DNA from: Micropterus salmoides
Taxonomy: Eukaryota; Chordata; Actinopteri; Centrarchiformes; Centrarchidae
NCBI RefSeq assembly: GCF_014851395.1
Contig: NW_024044348.1
Coordinates: 23,127,890-23,191,889, forward strand
Direction: 5' to 3'
DNA length: 64,000 nucleotides
Shown here: piece after piece, positions 1-10,379 of the stretch
Position numbering within the stretch: position 1 is the first letter of the stretch
How the letters are laid out: each line of letters starts with the position of its first letter
The notes under the pieces: generated by a model
Told to the model about the DNA's origin: nothing
The model's input: the letters and a program-made list of their open reading frames with translations, nothing else
Database searches by the model: none
Position numbers and translations under genes: made by a program

Positions 1-48
1 AGGCACTTCAGGCGGGGAGAGAGGTGCGGCGGGCCAACGCAGTGTCTC

Positions 49-125
49 GTTCCCCTTCTCAGGGAACCAGGGTTACATACGTAACCCGAGACTCGAACTG
101 CGTCGGTTATGACACTATGGGAACG
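49..125 (-). repeat. DIRS terminal inverted repeat, 3' copy
   Basis: The tract includes a GGGTTACATACGTAACCC near-palindrome and the GACTCGAACTGCGT block shared in inverted orientation with 3744-3791. This copy carries an extra segment of about 25 bp relative to the other end. Confidence 0.75.
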
Positions 126-134
126 AGATACCCA

Positions 135-572
135 CTAAACCATGCCGAAAACCCTGCCTGCCCCTGTGTACAATAAAGTGGCACGACTAAGAGGAGAGCA
201 CACGAGTGCCAGGTGCCGAAGGAAGGTCAAGACTGTAAAACCGAATGAATGTGTGCAGGGTTGTGCCCAGCCAGCCGCTACATAAACATCCTGCAAAGAG
301 GCCCCGGAAAGGAGGGCTCGAGAGGCCGCCATGCCTCTGGTAGAATGAGCCACAGCCACAGGTGAAGGCAAACCGCACACCTGATAGGCCAGGGAAATAG
401 TCTGAACAATCCAGTTGCTAATAGAATGTTTGGATGCAGGGAGCCCAGCCCTGGGGGACCCAAAACACACTAGCAGCTGGTCAGTCTTCCTCCAATGGGA
501 GGACCTCAGAGTGTAAATACTCAGTGCTCTGACAGGGCAGAGCAGATGAAGTCTCCCGTCCTCCGCCGTCAC
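135..572 (-). pseudogene. DIRS tyrosine recombinase, C-terminal fragment
   Basis: The frame contains LHLLCPVRALSIYTLRS, ISNWIVQTISLAY, AHSTRGMAAS (the H-x-x-R catalytic pair) and LQDVYVAAGW. After that it shifts: the segment with the catalytic tyrosine context (FIRFYSLDLP) is read in a different frame at 187-378. The first half of the recombinase is absent. Its role in a complete element would be to integrate the circular DNA copy. Confidence 0.82.
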
Positions 573-1455
573 ATGAGGGCAAGGGTGAAGAACCCGGCCC
601 TGCGCCTGGGGACAGCAGGTCTCTCCTCAGAGGGACCTGCCACGGCGGGCCGTCCAGGAGCGACATGATGTCCGAGAACCACACCCAGGTTGGCCAGAAC
701 GGGGCTACGAGCAGTAGGCCGACATTGTCCTGGCGGACCCGCTCCAGAACGGCAGAAGCGTACAGACGTAGCCTCGGCCACGAATGTACCATGGCGTCCA
801 CACCCAACAGGGCTGGAGGAACGAGAGAAAACCATAGCAGGCAGTGCGTAGTCTCTTGAGACGCAAACAGATCCACGTCTATGGGGCCGAACTCTCTGCA
901 CAAGAGCTCCACCACTTCAGGGTGAAGTCTCCATTCCCCGGGCCTCAGCCCCTGCCTCGACAGCAGGTCTGCTCCCTGATTCTGCGTCCCCGGGAGATAC
1001 ATCACCCTGAGCGATAGTAACCTCTGCTGGGACCACAGGAGGATCTGACGCGCCAGTCTGTACAGAGGGCGCGAGCGCAGACCGCCCTGGTGATTCAGAT
1101 AGGCCACCACCACTGTGTTGTCGGAACGAACCAGGACTTGGTGGCCTTGGAGATCGGGCAGGAAACTCCTTAGAGCCTGGAACACCGCCAACATCTCGAG
1201 ACAGTTGATATGCCACTCGGACTGATGCACCTGCCAGGATCCCCTTGCAAAGCGGCCGCCCATGACCGCGCCCCAGCCCGTGAGGGAGGCGTCTGTCGAA
1301 ATGACCAGCCGGTGACAAGACCCTCCCAGCACGGGCCCCTGGGACAGGAACCAAGTTTCCTTCCAAACTGATAGGGAACGAAGACACTTGCGCGTAACCC
1401 AAATCAGACGGAAAGGATTTCCCCTCGGGAAAAACCCTTGGTCCTCAGCCACCAC
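481..1455 (-). pseudogene. DIRS RNase H region
   Basis: The open frame of 324 residues contains STDASLTGWGAV (first catalytic Asp), INCLEMLAV (Glu), VRSDNTVVVAYLNHQGG (Asp) and LPGTQNQGADLLSR (His/Asp region), the DIRS RNase H signature. Further on, GPIDVDLFAS and LLLVAPFWPTWVWFS match the region that links RNase H to the recombinase. It ends soon after, so the expected N-terminal half of the recombinase is lost. The region is preserved better than the rest of the element. Confidence 0.85.
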
Positions 1456-1519
1456 TGCAGGGGTCTCATGTGCAGCAGTCCAGATGGTATTACATGACTG
1501 TGAATTGTTATGACTGTGA

Positions 1520-1739
1520 ATTGTTATGTCTTATTTTACCAATAAGGTGCTGTCAATCAGAGCCACTATTACCCCCACGGCCTCTTACTCAGAGGTCCCT
1601 CACCAGCAACAAGAGAGTTTTAACCAGTTTTATCCCATTGACTTGTCTGAGCTTTTAAAAACAGTATCACAAATGCCCAGCCCACTTGATGTTATACCTA
1701 CAAAGTTTTTACTGAAAGTAATAGATTCTGTTGGGCCCT
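1520..1739 (+). mobile_element. L2-type LINE reverse-transcriptase fragment inside the DIRS element
   Basis: The plus strand reads YFTNKVLSIRATI, then FNQFYPIDLSELLKTVSQM, PLDVIPTKFLLKVIDSVGP, the stretch just before the RT core in L2-clade LINEs. It sits between DIRS RT (ends 1740) and DIRS RNase H (starts about 1480), replacing roughly 80-90 residues of DIRS. A 16-bp tandem duplication (GACTGTGAATTGTTAT, twice) lies at its left edge, which suggests filler DNA from break repair rather than a normal insertion. Confidence 0.75.
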
Positions 1740-1740
1740 G

Positions 1741-1965
1741 AACCGCCAACTCTCGAGACTGGGCTAGGATGAGCCAGTCGTCGATGTAGTTGAAAATCCG
1801 GATGCCCTGGAGCCTCAGCGGGGCCAGTGCTGCATCCATACACTTGGTGAATGTGCGAGGGGAAAGCGCCAGGCCGAATGGAAGAACCCGATACTGGTAA
1901 GCCACACCCCCGAAGGCGAACCTCAGGAACTTCCTGTGAGATTTAGATCTATCATGACGAATCAA
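1741..1965 (-). pseudogene. DIRS reverse transcriptase, central fragment
   Basis: It encodes KFLRFAFGG, YRVLPFGLALSPRTFTKCMD and the catalytic YIDDW motif, then LILAQSRELAV, where it is cut at 1740 by foreign LINE sequence. The N-terminal RT region that should precede KFLRF is missing, and so is the thumb region that should join to RNase H. The fragment cannot be active. Confidence 0.88.
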
Positions 1966-2108
1966 TCCTCGGATTGGATGTGCGTCACGATGGCGGGGAT
2001 GGTGAGCATCTTGAAACTGGTGAGGGGAAAAGACTCCCCCACCCCGGTCTTCAGGACCTCTTCCCTGAGCTCCGTCGGGACTGGATGACGATCCTCAGAT
2101 CGTGTCTC

Positions 2109-2788
2109 TCAGAAGGCTGAGGTTGAGAGCCTCACTGCCCCAGCTCCTCGGGGGGGACCCTGAGAAGCTACACTCTGCTTCCTCTCCTCTCGGTAGGAGC
2201 TCGTAGAGGGAAGGGACCTACGCCTGGCAGCCTCAGCTGCCTTGGGTCCAGACCGGTGAGGGAGGTACTGGCGGAACGCTTCGCCCTGCGTCTTAATGTG
2301 CTGGAACCGATCCACCACCGAGTCCACCACATCACCGAAGAGTCCCGCTGTGCTCACCGGTGCATCGAGGAGGAAGCTCTTATCCTTCTCAGATATGCCC
2401 GCGAGGTTGAGCCATAGGTGATGCTCTGTGGCCACCAGAACCGACATGGACCGGCCAATGGAGCGGGCTGTTTCTTTGGTGGCCCGGAGAGACAGGTCCG
2501 TGGTTCTGCGAAGTTCCGCCAGATCTTCCTCAGAGGGACCCCCCCTCTGAACCATCTCCTGTAGCAGGTCAGCTTGGTAGGCTTGAAGCACCCCATGGTG
2601 TGCAAGCTCACACCAGCCTGGCCCGCTGCCATGTACGCCTTCCCCACGAGCGTAGATGTGGTGCGACATGGCTTCGAGGGTAATGCCGGCTTCTCCAGGG
2701 AGGACGCAAGTCGAGGGGAGTGATAGCTCGCAAGCGCATCCTCCACCCGAGGCATCCTCCCATAACCACGGTCCCTAACCCCCATCAC
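2109..2788 (-). pseudogene. DIRS gag-like protein, C-terminal part, two frames
   Basis: The sequence starts with GYGRMPRVEDALASYHSP in one frame (2354-2788) and continues in a second frame (2109-2669) with HGVLQAYQADLLQ, TDLSLRATKETARSIGRSM, EHHLWLNLAGI and DKSFLLDAPVS. The switch between the frames is a frameshift at roughly 2600-2670. These motifs are the usual C-terminal half of fish DIRS ORF1. Confidence 0.75.
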
Positions 2789-2806
2789 ATTACTGTAGTT
2801 CAGTGA

Positions 2807-3529
2807 TCAGGGTGTGGAAAGCCGTGTAGAGAAGGGTCTGCCCCATGATTTACTCAGTACATCATGTAAATCAGGAAAGAATGGCAGAGACCGGCGTGGA
2901 GGTGGCGCGTGGTGCTTAAGAAAACTTTCATCAAGCTTACCACTAGCCTGTGGTGTCTGCTCCTCCTGTGGCCAGTTGATGTTGTGCTTAGCCACGGCTC
3001 TAGTCACCACCTCCAGCAGCTCGTCATAGTCGGGCGCCGCCTGATGACACTGCCCCGACACCCGGAAGTCATCGTCCACTATGCTGAGCACGTCCACCTC
3101 CTCGGACTCGGATTGCTGCAGCGTCTCCGGATCCCAACCACGAGCGGGAGAAGCCGAGAAACGGGCTCCCGAACGAGGAAAGGAAGCATCGGAGCCAGCG
3201 GATGAAGGTCGGCAAAAAGCCTCAGCCGTCCCGAAATCCTCCGACAGATCACGCTGTGAACCCCATGAGTGAAGCCGCCGGGCTGCCTCAGCGGCCGCAG
3301 GGCCCACACCACGGGGAGAACACATCCGGCCATCCTCGGAAAAGAGAGCCATGCGGGACCTCAGTACCCGCACGGAAAGGGCTTCGCAATGGCCGTAGGC
3401 AGCCCCCTCGAGAGCTGCCCGGGCGTGCTCCATCCCGAAACATGAGACACACATCTCATGAGAATCTCCATCCGTGATGTACCGAGGGCAAGGAAAAACA
3501 CACCTTCTGTACTTCTGGTTGCCGGACAT
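2807..3529 (-). pseudogene. DIRS gag-like protein, N-terminal part
   Basis: The frame starts MSGNQKYRRCVFPC and contains CVSCFGMEHA and GHCEALSVRVLRSRM, typical of fish DIRS first ORFs, followed by a Ser/Glu-rich region and KSWGRPFS at the end. It stops at 2807, while the homologous protein continues in sequence below 2790 in another frame. The role is presumed nucleocapsid-like RNA binding. It is broken by a stop and a frameshift. Confidence 0.75.
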
Positions 3530-3743
3530 GCTGGTAGACTCTTCAGGTAAGACACACTGCTTGTAGGACTGGAGCTTTCTTCAAACAACATACAGAGCGC
3601 CTGCTGAATAGAAAAAAGCTAATGATGAGTGTGTACAGGTGTGCTTCATACTCCTCCGGTTATTCCGTCACACCTTACTGTTCTAGCAACAAACCAATAG
3701 GATTGGAGTCATTCACGTTCAGACCTGCTACGCCTAGAGGCGT

Positions 3744-3791
3744 TCCCATAGTGTCGTAACTGACGCAGTTCGAGTTCCCTCGAAGGGGAAC
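3744..3791 (-). repeat. DIRS terminal inverted repeat, 5' copy
   Basis: This is the inverted match of 49-125: GTTCCCATAGTGTCGTAAC, then GACGCAGTTCGAGTTC, and it ends GAAGGGGAAC. It marks the 5' end of the element upstream of the gag-like frame. Confidence 0.75.
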
Positions 3792-4600
3792 CTCACTTCC
3801 GACACCTTAGGAGATGTACTGGCGACCGATGTCAGTGGCGATGGGATTTAGCTCCCTCGTCATCAGGTACGCCACCTGTACCCGACGTTGCCGGTTCGAG
3901 TCAGGCCTGTGAAGTAGTTCACGTGAGCAGTCGCATGTGTTCTTTTTAATCTTCTTTTCAATTTCGTTTGGTGACTCCATTTTATCAGCACTAGTGTGGG
4001 ACCCGTAGTATATTTTTTAACTGCCCGCTCCCACACGATTTGTGTTGGGGGATCCCAATCCCAATGCAGCTCTCTAGTTTGCACCATAAACTCAATAAAA
4101 CCAAATTCAATACAAACAGCATACGAACAACAAAATACAAGTAAATATATCAAAAAATACTTAGATCAACCCAGGGTGGGTTAAGCGGACATTTACCTGT
4201 ACATTTACTTTTTGCTAAACCGCTAATTGAATCTGTCTATATCTGTAGCTAATTAGCTTGGTTAGCAGTGCTGCTAGCTGTCCTTTATTAGAGTCAGGCC
4301 CTGGGAGCAAAGAGTCAAACCCAGCAAGAAAACCACCTCGGTCCTGTATTCCCTGTCTTCAAAATTGTCCCTGTCAGTCTCGGAGACTGTGTTTGGTCCC
4401 GGTCTGGCCGCAGTGTTTACTCACTGACAGCTGAACCACTCCGTACAGTCTACATGACAGGGTGGAGGGATGTATCGCACATTCAGCGCTATTGACTACT
4501 GTAAACGCCAATCAATATCTGCAACAAGTCCCTCCCTGTCTTTGTGTATTTAAACATACAGAAGCAAACAGCACATTCTTCCATGGGAAAATTAAATCAA
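3792..4600. other. unassigned intergenic sequence next to the DIRS element
   Basis: No convincing gene was seen. A minus-strand open frame at 3863-4153 resembles no family I know. A GGTTCGAGTC block near 3893 looks like a tRNA B box but no tRNA can be folded around it. The GC-rich character is like that of old repeat sequence. Confidence 0.3.
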
Positions 4601-4619
4601 AATTAATTATATTACTACT

Positions 4620-5210
4620 ATACTATCTATATTAAAGGCTTATGCAGAGTTTTGTGTGCATGCAGTGCTGCCGACAACTGCATGCACGTCGTGGTTCCTC
4701 GCGGATCTATTTCAAGTAGCCGGCTATTTAAAAACGATAAAATATTCTTTGTGTGGTTCATCAACGTTGATAAATTATCCGAAAGTCCCGCGAGGTGCGG
4801 ACAACTCGGCACAACACCAGTGAAGCTGGGGCCCCGTCTCTTCAGCAAGTGTTCCTCCACTGCCACTACACACATACACGCTACGCTTACACATGTGCAC
4901 TGACGCCCCAGGGTTAGGGTTACAATTTTGGATTTATTCACGCACTTTAAAAACATTTATTGAAAGTTTTTTTTCGTTTTACATGTTTATTTACAGTATT
5001 AAATGTTGAAATGTATATTGTAATAGGCTGTATATTAACTTATTGGGAGAAAACTGGTAGTTCTATGTAAAATCAGACGTTGAGCACTCAGATATTGCAA
5101 AAATGACATGATCCTTGTTTTGCTGCAATGCTTCGACTGTGAGATTGACAGTCGAATCAGGTTCCGCTTATCGAAGCATCGAATGTTACTATTATGAGCG
5201 GTCAGCCCTA
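4620..5210. mobile_element. non-autonomous hAT-type element, copy A (right end intact)
   Basis: It shares with 43832-44251 the blocks ATTCTTTGTGTGGTTCATCA, GTAATAGGCTGTATATTAAC (one base different) and CTGGTAGTTCTATGTAAAAT-like sequence in the same order and orientation. It ends CAGCCCTA, the inverse of the TAGGGCTG start of the other copy. There is no transposase. The left boundary is uncertain. Confidence 0.65.
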
Positions 5211-5239
5211 CAAAATAGTCTTAAAAACCAACAGGAAAA

Positions 5240-5320
5240 TGAATCGTGATAAGATCGTGAATTGTGAGCCTGTCTGAATTAAATCGTGATATGATATTTT
5301 TGCCATATCGCCCACCCCTA
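5240..5320. mobile_element. terminal fragment of a second hAT-type family
   Basis: The right end reads GCCATATCGCCCACCCCTA preceded by AATCGTGATATGATATTTTT; the reverse complement starts TAGGGGTGGGCGATATGGC, a very common fish hAT terminus. Only one end is seen. Confidence 0.55.
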
Positions 5321-5585
5321 GTTGATAGATGGGCAGTATCAGACAAACACAGCTCAGTCTAATCAGCAGTAAAGTAGAATGTACACAACATGCAGTCACA
5401 TAAGCAGATAATATAATATAATGGGTAATTAGAATTGCTCGAACACTAAGGTTGCTCAGATGATACGACAAGTCAGTCAGACAGTTTGTGGGTCACAGGA
5501 ATAATCAGTTGATGGGACACAGGCATGCAGGAAACTCACCAAAGGGACCTATTGGGCAGGTGAGGTACAACCAAGATAACACATA

Positions 5586-5775
5586 ATAACACATGACACA
5601 GACCTCAGCAAAGGAAGCATATGCAAAAAAAAACAACCTTGGTCATACTGTGAGAGCAAATAATGGTTTGTGATAACTATGAACTGTACAACACATTACT
5701 TGCTCTCACAGTATGACCTATGGTTTGGGATTTTTTGCATACCCTGCCTTTGCTTATGTCTGTGTCATGTGTTAT
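5586..5775. repeat. long imperfect inverted repeat (about 75-bp arms, 40-bp loop)
   Basis: The left arm (about 5586-5659) and the right arm (about 5700-5775) are inverse copies. The inner 19 bp, GGTCATACTGTGAGAGCAA and its complement, match perfectly; outward the match continues with small gaps through AAGGAAGCATATGCAAAAAA and ACATGACACAGAC. A transcript would fold into one long hairpin. It may be a palindromic MITE or a hairpin RNA source. Confidence 0.8.
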
Positions 5776-8700
5776 TCACTATTTATTGCTGCTTTTATCA
5801 TGTAGTTCAGACAAGTTGTTCTGCAAAAGCTAAAACATTAATTCAGTCACACTTCGACATGAGCCAGTATAAATGCCTCAAGCCATTTTTCTCTGCTAGT
5901 GAACAATCCATTTCACTGATGAAATCATCGAGTTCTCTTCCTTTTATTAGAGTATTCATAATGTTAAGTATTAGAGTGAGAAAGAGGCTAGGATATAATA
6001 CAGGATACAAACTGCTTTTCATGTAGAACAACAGTCAGTATTGATCAGGAGCTGTATTTCCAAATCAAGAATTCAAGTTGTTTCATTGCTTTTGACCCAA
6101 CATAAAACACACTTGGCGAGCCTGTATTCCCCTGTGACTCCGAGGAGGATAAAAACAATACCTGAAAAATGGGTAAGAATTAAACAACTGTGTGTCCTAA
6201 TGATCTTGCAGGTTACATGTAATGTCCGATTTGGCTTCAAGATTTTGTTTTGAGAATTTAATAATCTCTGAGATCATGGCTGTATGGCTGGTTGCTTGAC
6301 AAAGAGCCTTCCACAATCACTGTTATATGAATTGATCACTCGTGCAGTTAGCTCCCAGGTATCAGCTTACTTCCCTTGGCTTTGTTGCTGAGCTAAGAAA
6401 AAAAGTCTCTGTTTCTCTCTCTTTTGTGGCTTGCCAGGCAAAGAGAGAAATACAGAAATATAACGCTGAGCTCAGCTTCTTCCAGCTGGTAGCCTACTGT
6501 TATTTGCTGATTATCTAACTTACTTGTACAGGCCAAAACACAAAGACAAGTATGAAGGGCTGCTTCAAGCATATCACACCCTGCTGTGCCACATTATGAC
6601 AACTGGAGCATCAGAAGTTAGTGACTCCGGTTATTATCATAGAGAATTTATGAAGCAATTTCAGGAGCAAAAACAGCAATTAAATATTTTACAGTTTATG
6701 GTACATCTCTCCGATGTGCAAACTGCAACCACTGTATCACTACGCATTTTGCAGTAGTGATCTGGGATTTTGAGTGTTAACCTGTATTTGCTTTTGGCAA
6801 TCACATTCTAATCTACAATGAAGAAGAAAAAAAAAAAATAGTCATTGGCAGAAAGACTTGTGTGACGTTTTCAGAATACTGTTGTAGCTCTAATGGTTTC
6901 AATGGATAGATGTCATGCAGATTTACCACTGCGCTCTATCAAATCACTTTTAAGAGTCTGCACTAACAACATGCAATTATTGTGACCCTGAAAATTATTA
7001 TAATTATCATATTACTAATAACAATTGCTAATGTTTAAATACCAACTACTGACTTTGTATTGTCATAATGTATGACGAGACATTTACTGCTTGGATACTT
7101 TCATGGTTTATGGCATATTTACAACTTCTTAGACTTGTGGATTTACACTAATGATGCAGCCAGTGCACTGTGGCACCTGTTGCTATAGTAGCAGTACAGC
7201 CAATAGTGCACTAATGGTACATGGAAAATGCAGTGTTGTCAAACAGGCCAAGAGTTGACAAGGCAGCATATACCAAACCACTGAATAATTTCCAACAACT
7301 TTCACAGGTCTGTGCCATTATTTGTACAACAATTAGACCTGCATATTCCAAACTGTGTAACAAATTGCCCATTAAACATGTTTTAAGTATCCATTAATCT
7401 GAAGATAAGTTTGAGTGAAAGTTTGAAGATAGACGTCTGCTAATTAAAAAATAGGCACTTTCAGCCATTGAAGGTTCATTGTTAACTGAGTAGAAGAATG
7501 GCCACAAACCTCTCTGCATGCCTGAATGCAGAAAAATGTGTGAATGGTGCTAAAAATAACCACAGAGCCACATGCTACTCTGTAACCGGAGATGATTAGA
7601 TTAGATAGAATTAGATAATAGGTATAATTCCCTCTCCATCATGCTTTTTGAATTCCATTAACTGCCACTGACTGTCTTTCTTCTGCAAGATCATGAAGCC
7701 AAAAGGTCTTATAAATATCTGAAGGCTCTAGTCTAAATGCTTTTGCTACAGTAGGTAACGCAGCAGTGATATGAGACATGTACTTGGATGCTTTGGGGCT
7801 ACATCTCGTGCTCCCAAGCTCCCAAAGCAAATATCATGCCACTGTTTATGGTCAGTGTGTTTTCTGAACATATCAGATAATAGATTTCCCTGTATGATGA
7901 TGCAAGATTAGCTCATAAACTATGAGGAAAGATTTTGGCTTTTCTCTCCCGCAGCACTGAGTTGGCTTACAATCTGTGCAGCTGGTACTTTCTATGAATA
8001 AGGACAAACTTTCCAACTCTCCCAAGACAGAGGCTGGGGATAAGAACATACTCCTACAATTATTAATCATCATTACTGCAGTTGTCAGACAGGGATACAT
8101 GGAGCTAAAACAGTGGCACAGGCCAGAATACAATTTCAATAGCTAAACATTCACGCGGGACAATTTGGGTAAAAGCAGGTAGCAAAAATTAACAAATTTG
8201 GTGTCACATTTCGTCATATAATTAGGCAATCAATTGGACTATTAAAACCTATTTACAAAATACCTGGAGTGCTTTTAATGCAATATAACACAACAGCCCT
8301 TGTAAATATATTATATCCTAAGAGGCTTACAGAATAACAATCCAACAGCACCGCAAACCAATGTATCAAAACTTGCCATGGAGTTAAACGCAAGATCACT
8401 AGTATTTGCAACTACAGCTAGTGTAGTTAATGAAACTTTAATGAAACGTATGAAAATATTTGTTCTTATGTAATTTATATGTAGTTTTGGCAATGCTGTT
8501 GTTATACATTTATTGCCAATAAAGCTGATTTGAATTGAATTGAAATAGTGTAACAAGAGGACCCCAGGAGTCCCTCCAAGAGTTACAAAGAGGCCTACTG
8601 GACCTACTGAGGAAATGGCAATTGCTATGGAAGGCTGTGCAATCTGCACACAACATGATAGTTTTTAACAGCAAAACGGTTTGATATATATAACATCTTT

Positions 8701-9919
8701 TAGCAGTACTTCACTGTAAGTCCTAATATTGCAAAACATGAATGCACCATAACCCTAAGGCATCCTGTCTCTACTTCTCAACATAAGAGATAACAAACAT
8801 AATCAGGATGTAATCACATAAAAAAGTGGTCTAATGAACTAATTCTTGTGGAGTTACCACGGTACTAGAAGTGTTTTTTTTCCTGAGGTGCAGAAAGTAA
8901 TTACTTCATCTGACTGTCCATTGTCTCCACCTGCGTGATTGGCAGACTGCAAGCTGCTCTGGGAATGAGGAGGGTTGCTCTGCTAGACTGTGTGTTGCCT
9001 CAGGAGGGATCCTCCCAGAGAGAGGTTAACACCTGCTAAACCTGCTGAGGCTCATGGGAGGATTCTCCTATAAAAAGGATTTAGTTGGGAGAAAGGAAGA
9101 TAAACAGAGGAACCCAAATGCCTGTGTGCGTACACACACACTTACACACAGGTTCCAGCTCAAGTTGACATGTCTGCTGAGCAAAGATAAATCAATCTGG
9201 TATTTGTATGAAATCAAGACACAATCAATTCTTGACCTTGATGTGTATCTGTTTTTTCAGACGTCAATGTTATTCAGGGTATTTCCCTGTTGATGCCAGA
9301 TGCATCTTGGTCATTTAAATAGATCTCTTGGCCAAAGTCAACAATATACATCTGTAATGACCAGCACAATAACTGCTGCATACAATACAATGTAAAATCT
9401 TTACCTCAAATTTTCTGTTAATTGTAAAATATATGTTGCATATATTATAGTGCAAATCATTTTCTTTTATTAGCACTGTATGTGACAGATAAATTTAATG
9501 AATTGTTGCTGCTTCTACACAGCCCTAGAGCTGTGAAATAGAATTCATTTATTTGTAGACAATAAATTTAAAATTACATTTGAAAGGATGGGGCTATTTT
9601 GCAATGCTCAGTTTCACTCTGTTTCCTTTAGCCTCAAGGCACTGGCAAATGTTCTTGCTTTACTAATCATTATTGCAATTTCAATCAGTTGGAAATGACA
9701 AAATTGCTAGCAGTCACGTTGTCTTTTGCAGACTCCCAGATGTTTCATATTTGGTCATGGTACAAATAATTATAATATAGCAATTAGAAAGAAACTAATT
9801 TGCATGAACATGAGAAAACAATGAATCTGACATTACTAGATTCTATTTGTCACAGTGATGAAACAATCAGGGAATGATTAAATACTTCCTGAACATTATT
9901 TCCTTCCTGGAGAAAAAAA
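5776..9919. other. intergenic sequence with no gene recognised
   Basis: Open frames here are short and show no family motifs. The AT-rich sequence has one LINE-like tail (8480-8545) and nothing else I can name. Confidence 0.4.
8480..8545 (+). repeat. LINE 3' end relic
   Basis: The sequence TTGCCAATAAAGCTGATTTG followed by the repeat GAATTGAATTGA is a characteristic 3' tail of fish non-LTR elements. No coding part remains nearby. Confidence 0.45.
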
Positions 9920-10170
9920 TAGTGATGGGAATTATGGCTCTTTAAAGCCCGATCTTATGGCTCCATTCGTTCAGCTCTTTCGGCTCCTAACCGGCTTTTC
10001 ATATGGTACCACTACCAGAATCTAAGTTAGATTCTCATTTGTTGCAAGAAATAAATCGGAAATGCCAGACTCTTCATTTGTAAGACATTGAAATATTCTG
10101 TCATGCTGATGGTTAAAATCGATGAAATCACGAGAGAGACACAAGCCGGCTCCCGTCGTTCATTTAAACA
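9920..10170. mobile_element. possible hAT-type remnant
   Basis: It starts TAGTGATGGGAATTATGGC with repeated GGCTC and CGGCTC motifs, a style common in fish non-autonomous hAT ends. The opposite end was not found, so the call is tentative. Confidence 0.35.
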
Positions 10171-10340
10171 CTTTTAATATCTAATGAAAACACATGATAA
10201 CCAACATTTGTCCGGTACAATAGTATTAATGCCCAAGTACAAAATACTTTAATACTGAACTCTAAGTCTGCGTCATGTAGTGACAGAGCACTGTAGAGTA
10301 GACTTAGGGGAGCAGGACAGAGCTAAAGTCTACAGTTGCA

Positions 10341-10344
<4 letters not shown>

Positions 10345-10377
<33 letters not shown>
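10345..10377. repeat. (TG)n microsatellite
   Basis: An uninterrupted TG dinucleotide run. Confidence 0.95.

Positions 10378-10379
<2 letters not shown>

Larger units (their letters stand above)
49..3791 (-). mobile_element. degenerate DIRS-type (tyrosine recombinase) retrotransposon
   Basis: The termini are inverted copies of each other: GTTCCC...CGAACTGCGTCGGTTATGACAC...GGGAAC at 49-125 and its reverse complement (with small differences) at 3744-3791. Between them on the minus strand lie, in order, a gag-like protein, reverse transcriptase, RNase H and a tyrosine recombinase, which is the DIRS layout. All coding parts are damaged: stops and frameshifts in gag, the start of RT missing, the RT to RNase H region replaced by a LINE piece, a deletion between RNase H and the recombinase, and a frameshift near its catalytic tyrosine. 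The element is therefore inactive. The left end is close to the window edge, so flanking duplication cannot be judged. Confidence 0.88.

Noticed and set aside
3860..3910. tRNA-like block with GGTTCGAGTC
   Set aside because: There is a B-box match, but no acceptor, D or anticodon stems could be folded around it.
6524..6757. 77-codon plus-strand open frame containing KQFQEQKQQ
   Set aside because: A faint likeness to the C terminus of the Ras-type neighbour rras2 is limited to a few residues and lacks the CAAX end.
7639..7830. 63-codon minus-strand open frame (ALPTVAKAFRLEPSDIYK)
   Set aside because: It looks somewhat protein-like, but there are no recognisable family, splice partners or conservation evidence.
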